64,000 nucleotides of DNA. Source: Ctenosaura bakeri. Lineage: Eukaryota; Chordata; Lepidosauria; Squamata; Iguanidae. Position 1 is the stretch's first letter, and every line of letters begins with the position of its first letter. The notes under the pieces are model-generated. The model worked only from the letters and a program-made list of their open reading frames with translations. It searched no databases and was not told where the DNA came from. The stretch lies in NCBI GenBank assembly GCA_948474755.1, contig CAOLHI010000247.1, positions 620,001 to 684,000 on the forward strand. Reading direction: 5' to 3'. The position numbers were made by a program, and so were the translations under genes. Shown in pieces: positions 47,305 to 58,905 of this stretch.

Positions 47305-49160
47305 AAGCGGCAGGTCGGGCTGGAGAACGCGACCGTCGGAGTGGGAGAGTAGGTCTGGTGTCGACGGGAACTGGAGAAGTCGGTTGCACACGGCTTGGAG
47401 CAGGGGCGCGAACCAGGGTTGTCTCAGCCAGTACGGGGCTACGAGGACAACGTTCGCCCTGTCTGTGAGGATTTTTGAGATCACCCAACCGAGAAGCGGG
47501 AATGGTGGGAACGCGTACAGGAGTCCCTCGTTCCACCTGAATTGGAATGTGTCCCTGATGGAGTCTCGATCGTGTCCAGCCCTCGAGCAGTACTGACGGC
47601 ACTAGGCGTTCTCCCTGGTTGCGAAGAGATCGATCATTGGTTCGCCCCATTGGTCTCAAATCATCCCGAATGCCTCATCGGAGAGGGACCATTCGTGGTG
47701 AGAAGAGGTGTCCCTGCTGAGGGCGTCCGCTGTGGTGTTCTCCTGGCTGGCCAGGTGAACGGCTACGGGGTGGATTCGGAGCGGCACGCACCAATCCCAG
47801 AAATCGAGGGCTATGTTGAGGAGGGTGGTCAAGTGAGTCTTGCCTGTTGACGTAGCAGACTGCTGTAGTGTTGTCCATCAGGATCAAGACCGTGTGACGA
47901 AAAGCCCGCAGTGCTTTCCAGGTGGCAAGGAGCTCGAGAGCGTTGATGTGCAGAGCCATCTTGCTGTCGCTCCAGGGGCTGTGGACTTTGAGCTCGCCGC
48001 AGTGGGCTCCCCAGCCGTAAAGGGAGGCATCTGTCGTCACTGTAACCTGGGGCGTCGGCTCCCGAAAGGGCATCCCCGAGAGAAAGTTGTCGTAGGACTG
48101 CCACTAGACCAGGGACGGGCGAATGTGCACCGGCAGCTGCAGCCGAAGGCTCTGGTTGTCTCGCAGGGGGTCGAATGCGCGGACAAACCAATGTTGAAGG
48201 GGCCTTGCGCACAGCCTGGAGAGGTAAGTCACTGCAGTCGTGGAGGCCATGTAGCGTAGGAGCTGCTGGATTCTCCTGGCGGATAATGTGTGAGCCTCGT
48301 ACGCACACGTCACGGCCTGAATTAAAGTCCTTCTGCGGGGCATCGGAAGGTAGGCTCTGGCTGATGTCGAGTACAGCGTAGCACCGATAAAGTCCAGTTT
48401 CCTCGCCAGCTCAAGGTGGGACTTCTTCGGGTTGACCTGGAGGCCGAGACGGGTTAGAAGCGTTAGAGTCAGGTGGATGTCGTTGTAGAGTCTTTGTCTG
48501 CAGGATGCCACCAACAGCCAATTGTCCAGGTACGGGTAGACAGACACCCTTCGTCCGCAGATATGATACCACTGGGGCCATGCATTTGGTGAAGACCCTG
48601 GGCGCGGTCGAGAGCCTGAATGGTAGCACCTTGTACTGGTAGCAGGTGCCGTCGACCGCAAAGCGGAGGTACTGTCTGTGCTGTGGGCGAATGGCGATGT
48701 GAAAATAAGCGTCCCGGAGATCAATGGAGGCGAACCAGTCCCCTCGACGAAGGAAGGGCAGGATGGACGATAGCGTGGCCATCTTGAACCTCTTGGGGCG
48801 GATGTATTCGTTCACCCCTCTGAGGTCTAGGATGGGCCACAGGGATCCGTCTCATTTCGGTACTGTGAAGTACCGGGAGAAGAAGCCGGTGGTGCTGGCT
48901 GACGGCGGAAGCCTTTCTATTGCTCCCTTCTGAAGTAGGGGCTGGATCTTCTCCAGCAGGACCGAGCTGGTCGGGGTGGAATAATAAACGCCTCGCGGAG
49001 GAATATTGAGAAACTCTATGGCGTAGCCAAGGCAGACGATGGTAAGCACCCAGGAGCCCTTGGTGATATGACTCCACTCCACGACATGTCACGCCAAGCT
49101 CGGTTGATCTCTGAGAGCTGTTGGGAGGCTGAAGATTGGGTGCGGCGGTGGCCTGTGTAG
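47305..49160 (-). pseudogene. DIRS copy 2 reverse transcriptase-RNase H region, decayed
   Basis: Same order as copy 1: [22 protein letters not shown], then YLDNWLLVAS where copy 1 has YLDD, so the second catalytic Asp of motif C is lost. RNase H follows with [25 protein letters not shown] and ILMDNTTAV. Stops and frameshifts occur near 48850, 48540, 48110, 47850 and 47675 (the last again Arg-to-stop). Not functional. Confidence 0.86.
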
Positions 49161-49164
49161 CTGG

Positions 49165-51638
49165 TCAAAACCTGGACTTACTGTCGGACAAAGACTTCTT
49201 GGACGACGTAGCCGGACGCCGTCTGAACGATCTTCGTGCCGATGTAGTCGAGGAGAGACGAGACTGGCCGGATTGAGTAGACCGCTGTTGGAAAGAGGAT
49301 CCCAAAGACTTGCGCCAAGATTGACGGGAGCCTGTGGACTGACGGGCCTGGGATGGCTGATGTATTCCCATCTTCTTGGCAGTGAGGCGTGCCTTTACGA
49401 TGGAATCCATGGTGACATCGGTCGAGGCATGGAACAAACCCTCACCATCAAAGGGGAGATCCTCGATGCGCTTTCGGCTATCCTCTAAGAGGCCGGAAGA
49501 GCGGTGCCAGGCATGTCGGCATAAGCCAACTGAGCCTACCATCACCCTCGAAGCAACCTCCACGGTGTGCTTCGAGGAGACTATCTGCTGATTGGCTACA
49601 GCCACAGCCTCGTTATAGAGGAGCGCGGTGGCTTGGCGGATTTCATCCGAGACCGTTTCCATGGCCGGAGCAAGGCGGTCGAGAACCTTCTGTAGGTATG
49701 CCGCAAGGCAAGCCTGCGTATTAGACAGTCGGATGTGAAGCGAGGTGGCGGAGTAGAATCTCCTCATGTATGCATCCAACTTGCGGCCTTCACAGTCTGG
49801 CGTCGTCGTGTGTGCCCTATTTCCTCCCTTTACTTGAGAGGACTCGTCCACAATAGAATTCGGTACCGGGTGATTAAAAAGAAACCCGATGCTCTCTCTC
49901 TGCACGTGGTATAGGTGTTCTAACCGCTGCGGTATGGGCTGCGCTGACGCCGGCTTATCCGAGGGCAGTTTGACAGCCTTGAGGATTCTCGGCAGCAGCG
50001 GTAACAGGGCGGCCACTTGACGTTTAGCCTCCACGATAGAGAAGATGGGGTCGTCATCCTCTGGCTCTTCCTCCGGCAGTTTTAGGCCCAATGTGGTTGC
50101 CATGCGGAGTAGCATGGCGGAGAACTGTTGGATGTCCTCCGGTGTGGACTCCGCCACTGGCTCGCTGAAGCCTAACGGAAGAGAGTCGTGTGATGCCGGG
50201 GTGGAGTGAGCAGACTCTTCCCCCGAGTCGTAAGACTCAGACGGTGATAGTTGAGTCTCCTCGACCTCTCGCACTGTTGGAAGACGTGAAGTCCCGGGCT
50301 GCGCCACCGCCACTGAAGGCGCCTCCGCAGCCGCCGTGAGTGTGGGTGCTGGCTTTCGTGTGATCACTGCAGACTTAACCTTCTCGGTGGTTGCCAGGGT
50401 GGTTTGACAGGTCGTAGAAGCTTTCGCCTGAGTGGTGGTAGTTGTGTCCACTGGGCGAGTCGCCGTGGAAGTGACTCGTGGTGGTGGTGACACCGCCCGA
50501 TAGTGTGGCGAAGGTTCCCTCGATCTCCTGTAGTGGGGAGACAGGGAGCGGCTGAAAGAGCGATCATAACGGCAGCGTTCCCTCAGTGAGCGGCCATGGG
50601 AACAGCGGTATCGGCGCTCCTCTCCACAGGGAGAGTGGGACCGGCGAACATCCCTTCCAGGCGAACGTTGGTACGTGTCCCAGCGCCTGGAGTAATGATG
50701 GTACCGGTCCCGGTATGATGGAGAATAGGACCTGTACGACGCTGGCTGCTCTCTCCACTCCGACTCTCGGGTGTACCTGGCGATATAGGAGCCAGAGGTG
50801 AAGTGGGAGTCGGTGGATTGGGGGTGCTGGACATCGTGCTCCTCCCTATGTCTAGGAGAGCGGAATGGAGTTCTGGTCGCTACCGAGTGGCGGTCGGGCG
50901 AGGCCGAACGGTGCTCCATCTCCCGTCCTCGATGATCAGCCAACATGCGGCGGCTTGCCAGGCGTTCCACCTCAGCAAGAGCCGGAGGATGTTCCAGAGG
51001 CGAGACGGGTTGATCTTCGACGGTGGTCTGCTGCTCAAGGACCTCTTCGTCCGAAAGTTCCATGACCTTGCTGCTCTCTGGCAGTTGCTCTCACTCAGGA
51101 AGCAAGGTTGGAGGTGGGGTAAGAAGAGGAGGCGGAGAACGCCTTTTCTCCTTCTCCTTCTTCTTCTTTTCCTTCTCCTTTTCTTTCTCCCTTGCCCCGT
51201 CCGGGGCAGGGCGCTTCTTTTGCACTGGAGTCAACGTTTTTGAAGACTTCACAGCTGTCGAGGTTCCTGAGGATGTTTTCGCTGCCGCCGACAGCTTGGG
51301 AATCCTCGGAAGCGCCGAAATGGGCGTTCTCGATGCCGGTGCGGTCGCGGCTGGCGGAGTGGACGGTAGGGCAGCCGCCGCTGCCGTCAATGGTGCGGTC
51401 GCTTTCGGGTCCGACATAGTCGCTCGCGGAGTTTCTTCTCTCGCCTTCAACAACTGTCCCAGCAGAAGGATTTTAAACACGAGGAATGGTTTCAAAGGGT
51501 TTGCAAGGTAAATTCCCTGCAAATTGGGCAAGAACGAGTATTGTGGGTCTCGCCCAAACAGAAAAGGCACTCCGCATGCTTGTCGGAGAGAGCGACCTTA
51601 TGCCCACACGACGCGCACTTCTTGAAGAGCGCGGACAT
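49165..51638 (-). pseudogene. DIRS copy 2 gag-like gene, 5' part frameshifted
   Basis: Starts [20 protein letters not shown] at 51638 with the same Cys/His knuckles as copy 1. A stop and a frame change lie near 51500-51560, and another break near 51090. From 51063 to the stop at 49165 it is open for 632 codons. That stretch holds an acidic start, an Arg-Ser/Tyr-rich middle (about residues 80-200), a Thr/Ala/Pro-rich linker, an acidic ESYDSGEESAHS, and a helical C-terminus with [20 protein letters not shown] and [14 protein letters not shown]. The long open segment gives the best view of this family's gag. Confidence 0.85.
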
Positions 51639-51822
51639 AGAACGAAGACGGAAAGTCGAAGAAGAAAAGGAAAGACGAAGAAGAAAGAGTCTAAAAATAC
51701 CAAAGCCGAGTCAAAGTCCGTAAGAGGGGTCAAAAATCCAATCCAAGTCAAGAAACGCAAGCCACGAGAGTATCCGAGGGGAACAGCCAAAGAACCTTCC
51801 GTTCGCAATGGCGGACAAAAAA

Positions 51823-51979
51823 GAACTGAGGAGAGACCGTTGCTCGGCGGGAGGAGCATGCGCAGTGCTGGCATGGGGGAGGGGTTCCCGCCAAGCGAGC
51901 CAGCTCTAGAATCTTCCGAATGCTACCGCGCAGGCGCAAAAGCTCCTAATGTGTGAGGCACAGAGACCACGAAGAAGAA
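51823..51979. repeat. DIRS copy 2 right inverted terminal repeat
   Basis: Ends CCACGAAGAAGAA at 51979, identical in its tip to copy 1. The next base begins the interrupted L1 frame. Confidence 0.88.
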
Positions 51980-53987
51980 TTAATGATAATATAAGAGAAG
52001 ATGTGGCAATAAGAGGAGTCCAGATAAAGAAATTTCAATATAAACTTAAAGCCTTTGCAAATGATTTGGTACTCTTTTTGGATGATCCCCTCAAGAGTGC
52101 TCAAAGATTGATGGAAATCATTCAAGAGTATGGAGATTACTCCAGTTTCAAGATTAATAAGGAAAAAATATTGTACACAACAAAAAACATGAGGGAGAAG
52201 GAAGAGGCTGAATTCAAACTAATTACAGGATTTAATGAAGGACAGAAAGCTAAATATTTAGGAGTTTGGATTACAAAAAGAAACAATGAATTGTACCATA
52301 ACTATGATAAAAAATGGAAGGAGATAACTCAAGATTTGGCAAAATGGACTCACCTAAAAATATCTTTGTTGGAACGGATATCAGTGATAAAAATGAATGT
52401 TCTTCCAAAAATGAACTATCTTTTTCAAAATGTGCCTATTATTACAAATATCAAACCCTTTGTTCAATGGAAGAGAGACATAACTAAATTTATATGGCAA
52501 GGGAAGAAACCAAGAATTAAATGGAGAATTATGACGGACATAACAGCAAGAGGTGGTTTAGGCTTGCCAGACTTACAAGTATATTACAAGGCAGCGCCAT
52601 TCACTTGGATAAAAGACTGGATAAATCTTCAAAATACAAGAATGCTGGCGTCAGAGGGAGCAGACTTAAGAATAGGATGGCATGCCTATATGTTTTATGG
52701 AAAAGCAGCAATAGATAAAGATTTTATGCATCATTTTGTAAGGAAATCATTACTTAAAATATGGACTGATTACAAGAAGAAGAACATAAGGCAGTTACCC
52801 AATTTGGTCTCCCCACAAGAAGCTTTTTTGGGGAGATGGACAGATACAGACAAAAGGTTATGCTATGAAGACTTATTAGAAACGATAGAAGACTGCGGCG
52901 TGAAGATGAAATCAAGAGAGAAATTGGAAATTGAAGGAATAAAATTAAGCTGGTTTCCCTATAGACAGCTAAAGGAAAGATTTCAAATGGATGTACAAAC
53001 TTATGGAATACAGCAGAAGGAACAAATTCATTTACTGCGACTGTTAAGAGAAAATCCACCACATTTATTAGCATATTTGTATAAAAAAAATTTACATCAA
53101 GAATGCGAGGAGGACACAGTTAAAGCAGTATTGATACAATGGGCACAAAATGTTGGACATCCAATACAGTTAGAATGGTGGGAACAGAGTTGGCAACGAA
53201 CACAGAAATTCACCGCTGCTCAAACTTAAAAGAAAATTATTACAAACTATTTCACAGATAGTATATCACACCAGAAAAATTAAAGACAATTTACAAGATG
53301 AGTACAGGTCAATGTTGCAAATGTCAAGAGAACTCTGGCACATTATTTCACATGTGGTGGTCATGTCCCAAAGCACAAAAATACTGGAAAGAAATACACA
53401 AGAAAATAAGTTCAATTTTGAAGATCCAATTTGGGATGATACCTGAATTTTACTTGTTAAACATGACACATATATTAGATGGAATGTCAGCCAAGAAATA
53501 CTGGAGAATAATATTATACATGGTGATGACGGCTCGGATTGAGTACGCACGACTTTGGAAAAATGAAACTATACTTACTATTGAACAGTGGTGGACAACT
53601 TTTATGGAAAATAGAAATGCGGGCATACTTACACAAAGACTAAAAGGGAAATCAGATGAAGACATCAATAAAGAGTGGAAGATTGTTACAGATTTGGGTT
53701 GGGTGTAGACAGAAGGCAATACATATTTCATGATATCAATTACTATACAGGGTAACAATCAATGGAATATCATGTAACAAGTAAAGTAGAGATATATAGC
53801 AGGAACTAACAAATTATTGATTATTAACATTTTATTGCGACACGTGGTATAATAAATAGAGGAAATATTAATAATTGTAATCCAGAAAGGAAAGGAAGAA
53901 GAAATAATATTGCACGTAAACATTGCAGAAATAATTGTTTGTTTTATTTGTTGAAACTTTAATAAAATTATTTTAAAAAAAAGAAAA
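51980..53987 (+). mobile_element. Younger L1 LINE, right portion to 3' tail
   Basis: Continues ORF2 directly from 45885: NDNIREDVAIRGVQIKKF, then AFANDLVLFLDDP (the FADD motif C has become FAND), then KYLGVWITKRNNELY, FIWQGKKPRIKW and the C-terminal domain. The frame is open to about 53228, shifts, and resumes to a stop near 53706 with a Cys-rich segment (CCKCQENSGTLFHMWWSC). A 3' UTR with AATAAA near 53961 and an A-rich tail end at 53987. Confidence 0.9.
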
Positions 53988-55015
53988 AGAAAAATTCTTT
54001 TCGGCACTCCCTGGTCCAGTGTCTGATAGCATCTTCTACTTTGCCTATATCACTAAAGTGCCATCCCTTGAAGGTTTTTCTTCACCCAGCCAGGGTGCCA
54101 GATCAGGGCTGACCATCCTATTTTTGCAAGAACCTGTGTCGTTGCCAAAGAAGTGTGGGGTCATGCATTATCATGGTGTAACTAGATTGCATTCAGCTGT
54201 TTCTGTGTGATACAGTGTAGCAGTTGCTGTTCATTATTGTCCCACACTTGAAGAAATCAAGCAAAATCACCTCCATCATCCCAGAAGACATTCACCATAA
54301 TTTTCTGTGCTAAGCACTGGTTGTTTAATTTCTTTGGTCTAGAGGAGGTGAAGTGTTGCCACCATAGGGACTGATTCTTGGTCTCTGGGCCATATGGGTG
54401 TACCCAGGTCTCATTACCAGTGCAAACATTCCTGAAAAAGGTGTCCTTGTGGGTTCAGATGCTGTCCACAGTTCTGAATGCAGATGCAATCTCTATTCTT
54501 TCAAATCAGCTGTTAATTGATGAGGAACTCACTTGGCACACATTTTCCTGTATCCAAGGTTGTGAATAGACAGCACTGTGACCACAGCCAGACTCCTTAA
54601 CAGTCTCTTGGACAGTCACACGCCAGTCTGCATGAATCATGTCATCCACCATGTTAACATTTTCATCAGTGACTGCTGTTGATGGCCATCCACTACGTAG
54701 TTTCTCTTAACCACTGGTTTCACCTTCTTTAGACTTTTTCACCCAAGTTTACACATTACTTTCATCAATTGTCACCTCACCATACACATTTCTCAGCGTT
54801 CTGTGGATGTTGGCAGCAGTTTATCTTTTGATTAAGAGCTTGATGACTGCTTTTGGTTTCTGCTTTATATCGATGATTTTGCAACATGGAGAAATACAGA
54901 AATTATGTCAGCCATGCAGTAAGAACTACTCTATCTGGTGGTGTAATAGCAACACATTTGGATTAATAGTTTCAAAGAAAATGGCACACAGGCATTACTT
55001 TCAGTATGACCATCA
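53988..55015 (-). mobile_element. Mariner-like element, right segment (5' end and transposase remnant)
   Basis: Minus-strand fragments of a mariner transposase: GRPSTAVTDENVNMVDDMIH near 54620-54690, then TGNETWVHPYGPETKNQ near 54370-54420 (first catalytic Asp changed to Asn), KIMVNVFWDDGGDFAWF near 54240-54300, and LHHDNA near 54160. Many stops; inactive. The terminal repeat at 54990-55015 ends next to the continuing old-L1 frame. One copy of the TA duplication appears changed to TG. Confidence 0.82.
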
Positions 55016-55296
55016 TGCAAAAGGCTTTTTGTAAATATTATTACTTTTTGTATAAGAGTAAGGAGGTCTCTGTTAAGAATATAGATGAGTATTTGGTAAA
55101 ACAAAATTTACCTAAGGTTACAGAGAAGCCAAGACAGGTTATGAATGGACCAATAACTATAAAAGAACTCACCGAAGTTATTTATAAGGTTAAAAAAGGT
55201 AAAATGCCTAGATTAGATGGACTGTCAGCACTGTATTATAAATATTTTGAGGATGGAATATTTCTGCTTTTAAAACAGGTGATTAACTCTATTCTG
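55016..55296 (+). mobile_element. Old L1 LINE, middle portion
   Basis: Continues from 44713: KAFCKYYYFLYKSKEVSVKN, then NGPITIKELTEVIYKVKKGK and DGLSALYYKYFEDGIFLLLK, the N-terminal RT region of L1. It stops at a poly-A run at about 55300. Confidence 0.82.
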
Positions 55297-56120
55297 CAAA
55301 AAAAAAAAAAAAAAAAGACAGATACCAGAGATTTGGGGCTTTATCATAATCTAGGTTTGTTCCATGATTGCTCTGGCTTAGTTCCCTTTTTGATCTCTCC
55401 TTATCACATGAAGTTGTCACTCTCCTGTTGTTGGATTGCATTCCCATCATTATTGTGTCATCTCTTTTCATTCATGGGAAATACCTGTGAATGGCTCTAA
55501 TAACACTGCTTTTCCACTATTGCCTATTTGCCCAATCCGTTCATTCTGCTGCAGTTCCAATACTGAGGTGTCAGTGGGAATTGTTCTCCCCTTTCCCTCT
55601 CCCCAAACAGGAGTTGCAGCTCTGATGTCTGGACAAAGAGGACATCATAGTGCAAGTGAACAATATTGCACTTACTCTGTTACCTGCTATATTTTTATTG
55701 TTTTTTAAATTTTGGTGTAATTGCACACTTGTGTTGCCCCAGTGGTCAGCAGTATGCTGCAATTATACCTCTATGGCAAAACAGAAGACCAACCATGACT
55801 CTGGAAAAGCAAGATGCTAAAATGGTGGCATGACAGGAAACCCAATGCCAAAATGATGAGGAGGAAGTGCTGCTACATGCCAAAATTGTGCAACTGTGCA
55901 GTTTAGGCAAAGAAAAAAAAGGAAAAAATATTTAATGTGCACTGTGTAACCCTGACTGGAAGAGAGGAAGGCTCAGCGGGGTGGTTTGGAAGACCAATTG
56001 TGGGAACATGCATCACCAAACTGGCAGCGTAGCATTATTGCAGAAATGGTGTGATAGTGATTGTTATACAAATATGTTTTAGCTTCCTTAAATAACACAA
56101 CTGCTGTGAGACAATAGGTG
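55297..56120. other. Unidentified insert in old L1
   Basis: About 820 bp that separate the two halves of the old L1 RT. It begins with a run of 18-19 A. No coding frame or known terminal repeat was recognised, so the type of insert is unknown. Confidence 0.5.
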
Positions 56121-56830
56121 GATACGATAAAGCCCTTGGAAAGAAGCAAATATTGTGTTGATACCTAAAAAAGATCAGGACTTGACAATGACAAAAATTT
56201 ATGGCTGGTTTCATTCTTGAATAATGATTATATTATAAACTTTTTATGATGATTCTGGGAGAAAGGTTGAAAGATTTTAATCGTGATCAATGTGGGTTTT
56301 TGCCTAAGAGGCAATTATGAGATAATGTGGGAATTGGTTTGGATGTTATTGAATACTTAGCATATCATAATGAGGCTGCATTGATTTTCTTGGATGCTGA
56401 AAAAGTCTTTGACAATCTGAATTGGACATTTCTTTTGAAAGGATTTTGGAAATAATTTTATTAAGTGGGTAAGAGCAATTTACAGTTCATAGGCTATGCA
56501 GATAAGTGTGAATGGAGAATTGATTTTAAAAAGTGTGAAATTCAGAAAGGTAAAGGAGAGTCAATTGCCACCACTGCTCTTTATTTTGGTGTTGGAAATA
56601 CTGTATAGAGATATAAGGTCTGATGAAAGAATTCAAGATATAAATGTTAGAAAAAAAGGGCTTAAACTGAGGGCATTCACTGGTCATTTGATTATGTTTG
56701 AATATCCTGTATAGGCTACAGAGGTGCTGAAGCAGAAACTGAAAGAATTTGGTGCTTTGGCTGGAAGACCTGATGAGATGGGAGATCAATGTGAAAAGAC
56801 AGCAAGAAAATTAAAAGACAAATGACAAGA
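56121..56830 (+). mobile_element. Old L1 LINE, right portion
   Basis: RT remnants continue: ERSKYCVDT near 56140, then QCGFLPKRQL, FLDAEKVFDNLNW (motif A) near 56390-56420, QLPPLLFILVLEILYRDIRS near 56560-56620, and AFTGHLIMFEYP where FADD should be. The rest of ORF2 is missing. Confidence 0.78.
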
Positions 56831-56859
56831 AATTAATATCAGCACACAAGTTGAGATAA

Positions 56860-58010
56860 TCATAGTTTTATTCTATTTCTTGCAATTGATTATCAACCAC
56901 ATCTGATGACACATCACCCAGGATATGATGGCTCTGAGTTGACAGTGTAGAAAGTATGAAAGCTGAGTCCAAGATGGCATCCTGACAGTTCAATAAATCC
57001 GAGCTTCCCACCAAAAGAGGAGGAAAGATTACAAGTGAGGGTACACTGCAATTTACAGAACTTATTACTATTAGACAGGAATAGCAAAGTTGCGTTTGAT
57101 TTCCCTGTCCTCCTTCTGCATGAACTGCCATTTTTTATCTTGTAGATAAATGTCCTTTGAAATCACAGTTGATTCTTCAGCATGTTATCTCCTCTTTTAA
57201 ATCCTTGGGCAATGCCATGACTAAAGTTTTGCAGTTCTGTATCATCTGCAATCTGTTAGATGTGATCATTGTGCCACTTTTATGAAAAATAAACAGAATC
57301 CCCATTTGTATCTTATCTCTGCTGATTGTAGCAGGATCATGAAAGGCTAAAATGATCACCTCTTCCTCATTGTCTCTAGGGAGAGATCTTGGTAGATGAC
57401 AACTCATAGTTTAGGTCTGAGATGGCAGAGTGTTTGCTCATTACTAGTGTCTTACGAAGGAACTTGGAAAATAGCATAATAATATCCCTTGGAGTCTTAC
57501 TTGGGGATCTCTGAGACACTACAGAGTAGTGGATGCATTCAACATCTGCTGATTCCAGTGCCAAGTCAGGGCAAGTTCTGATCATCTATTTGAAATTTGC
57601 AACTTTTCATGAATCATGGACTCTGGGACCCCTTTCAGGTGGACATTCAGCCTTCTCCTTCTATTTGCAAGGTCTTCCATCTTGTTTTGCAGGAAAGCAT
57701 TATATCACCCCAGTTCCTGGATTCGGTCCTCTTGCTGTGGACCCCTTGGTGGAATGCAGTATTAGCTGTATCCTACTGGAGATCACTGTCAGTTTAGAGC
57801 TGATCAGCTCAAGAGCAAAAAACCAGTCCTTTTGCAGCTCCTTAATTAGATTTTCTTGGAGTTTCTCTAGGAGATTTGGGAATGAAAGATCCATCACTGT
57901 GGGAAGCTTTGCTGCTTCTGTCTGCTTTATTCAGGCTCTGTGCCACATTAGAAGATGGCAGGTCATCTTCTTCAGACAATGTTTTGGCTTCTTTTGTAGG
58001 GAAATGAAAA
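56860..58010 (-). mobile_element. L1 ORF1 remnant, opposite orientation
   Basis: Minus-strand fragments have the layout of L1 ORF1. A coiled-coil-like segment (LLEKLQENLIKELQKDWFFA) lies near 57850, an RRM-like PRDIIMLFSKFLRKTLVMSK near 57440-57500 and DNEEEVIILAFHDPATISRD near 57320-57380. The end reads MALPKDLKEEITC. Frames are interrupted. It may belong to another L1, or to a 5'-inverted piece. Confidence 0.6.
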
Positions 58011-58304
58011 TCTAATCAGCTGATACACTTCATTTTAATAGCAAACATTTAAATCCTAGATCATGGAATTTTTAACATAATTATTCTTCTCCTGCATTAC
58101 AAAAATCAGCAGGGTTGAGCCAAGCTCCTCATTTAGACATCCACCACAGTTGCCGGCTGGCCTGTTGGATAGCTCAATTGAAACATCAATCCACCATACA
58201 TCTGTTCTGGAAAAGGCAAAAACCATGTTGGGGGTCATAAATAAATCAAATTAAAATAGCTCTGCCATATCATACTGTCTCTATGCAAATTTATGGCATA
58301 ATAA

Positions 58305-58905
58305 AACTTTGAATATTGTGTAAGCTCTGGTTAGCACATCACCAAAGGATGTTGTAGAGCTGGGAAAGAAACAGAAAGAGGCAACCAAGGTGATCAAGAT
58401 AACTCCTTTGTGAGGAAAAGTTACAAAAGCTGGAGCTTTTTTAGCTTAGAAAAAGGCAAAGAAAGAAAGCTGAGGTAAAGCTATATAAAAGTATCATACA
58501 GTGTAGAGAAAGTGTAGAGAAAGGAAGAAATATCTCTTTCATTATACTAAAAAATCAGTCATTCAATGAAGTTAATGATGGGAGATGAAAGACAAATGAA
58601 AAGACACACCTCTTAACACAGTATGTGATTAAATAAGGAGTTCACTACAAGATATGAAAGATAGATGATTTAGCCGGACAACCTAAATGAAAGTTCATGG
58701 ACCATTTCAGTGGCTACTAATCATGATAGCTATGTATTCCCTTCCAGTATCTGAGACAGTATGCTTCTGAAGACCAGTTGCTGGAACACATTATTGTGAG
58801 GTTGCTGTCGTGCTTATGTCCCACTTCAGGGCTTTCACCAAACATCTGGTTAGTCCCTACACTAATGGAACTCTGGACTAGACACAGCTTTGTCAAATCC
58901 AACAT
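58305..58905 (+). mobile_element. L3/CR1-like LINE 3' fragment
   Basis: Recognised from GTGTAGAGAAAGTGTAGAGA, TTCAATGAAGTTAATGATGG, CAGTGGCTACTAATCATGAT, CTTCTGAAGACCAGTTGCTG and ATCTGGTTAGTCCC, in the order seen in a widespread amniote CR1/L3-type 3' end. Diverged and non-coding. Confidence 0.65.

Larger units (their letters stand above)
45886..51979 (-). mobile_element. DIRS-type YR retrotransposon, copy 2, inside L1 ORF2
   Basis: A 6094-bp element of the same family as 6421-12500, with gag-like, RT-RNase H and recombinase regions on the minus strand, inverted terminal repeats at both ends and an internal complementary region at 46129-46220. Borders are fixed by the tips GAACAGG... (left) and ...GAAGAAGAA (right) and by the L1 frame that resumes exactly at 51980. 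No target duplication. It carries more TG/CA in place of CG than copy 1 and several CGA-to-TGA stops, so it is older. Confidence 0.94.
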
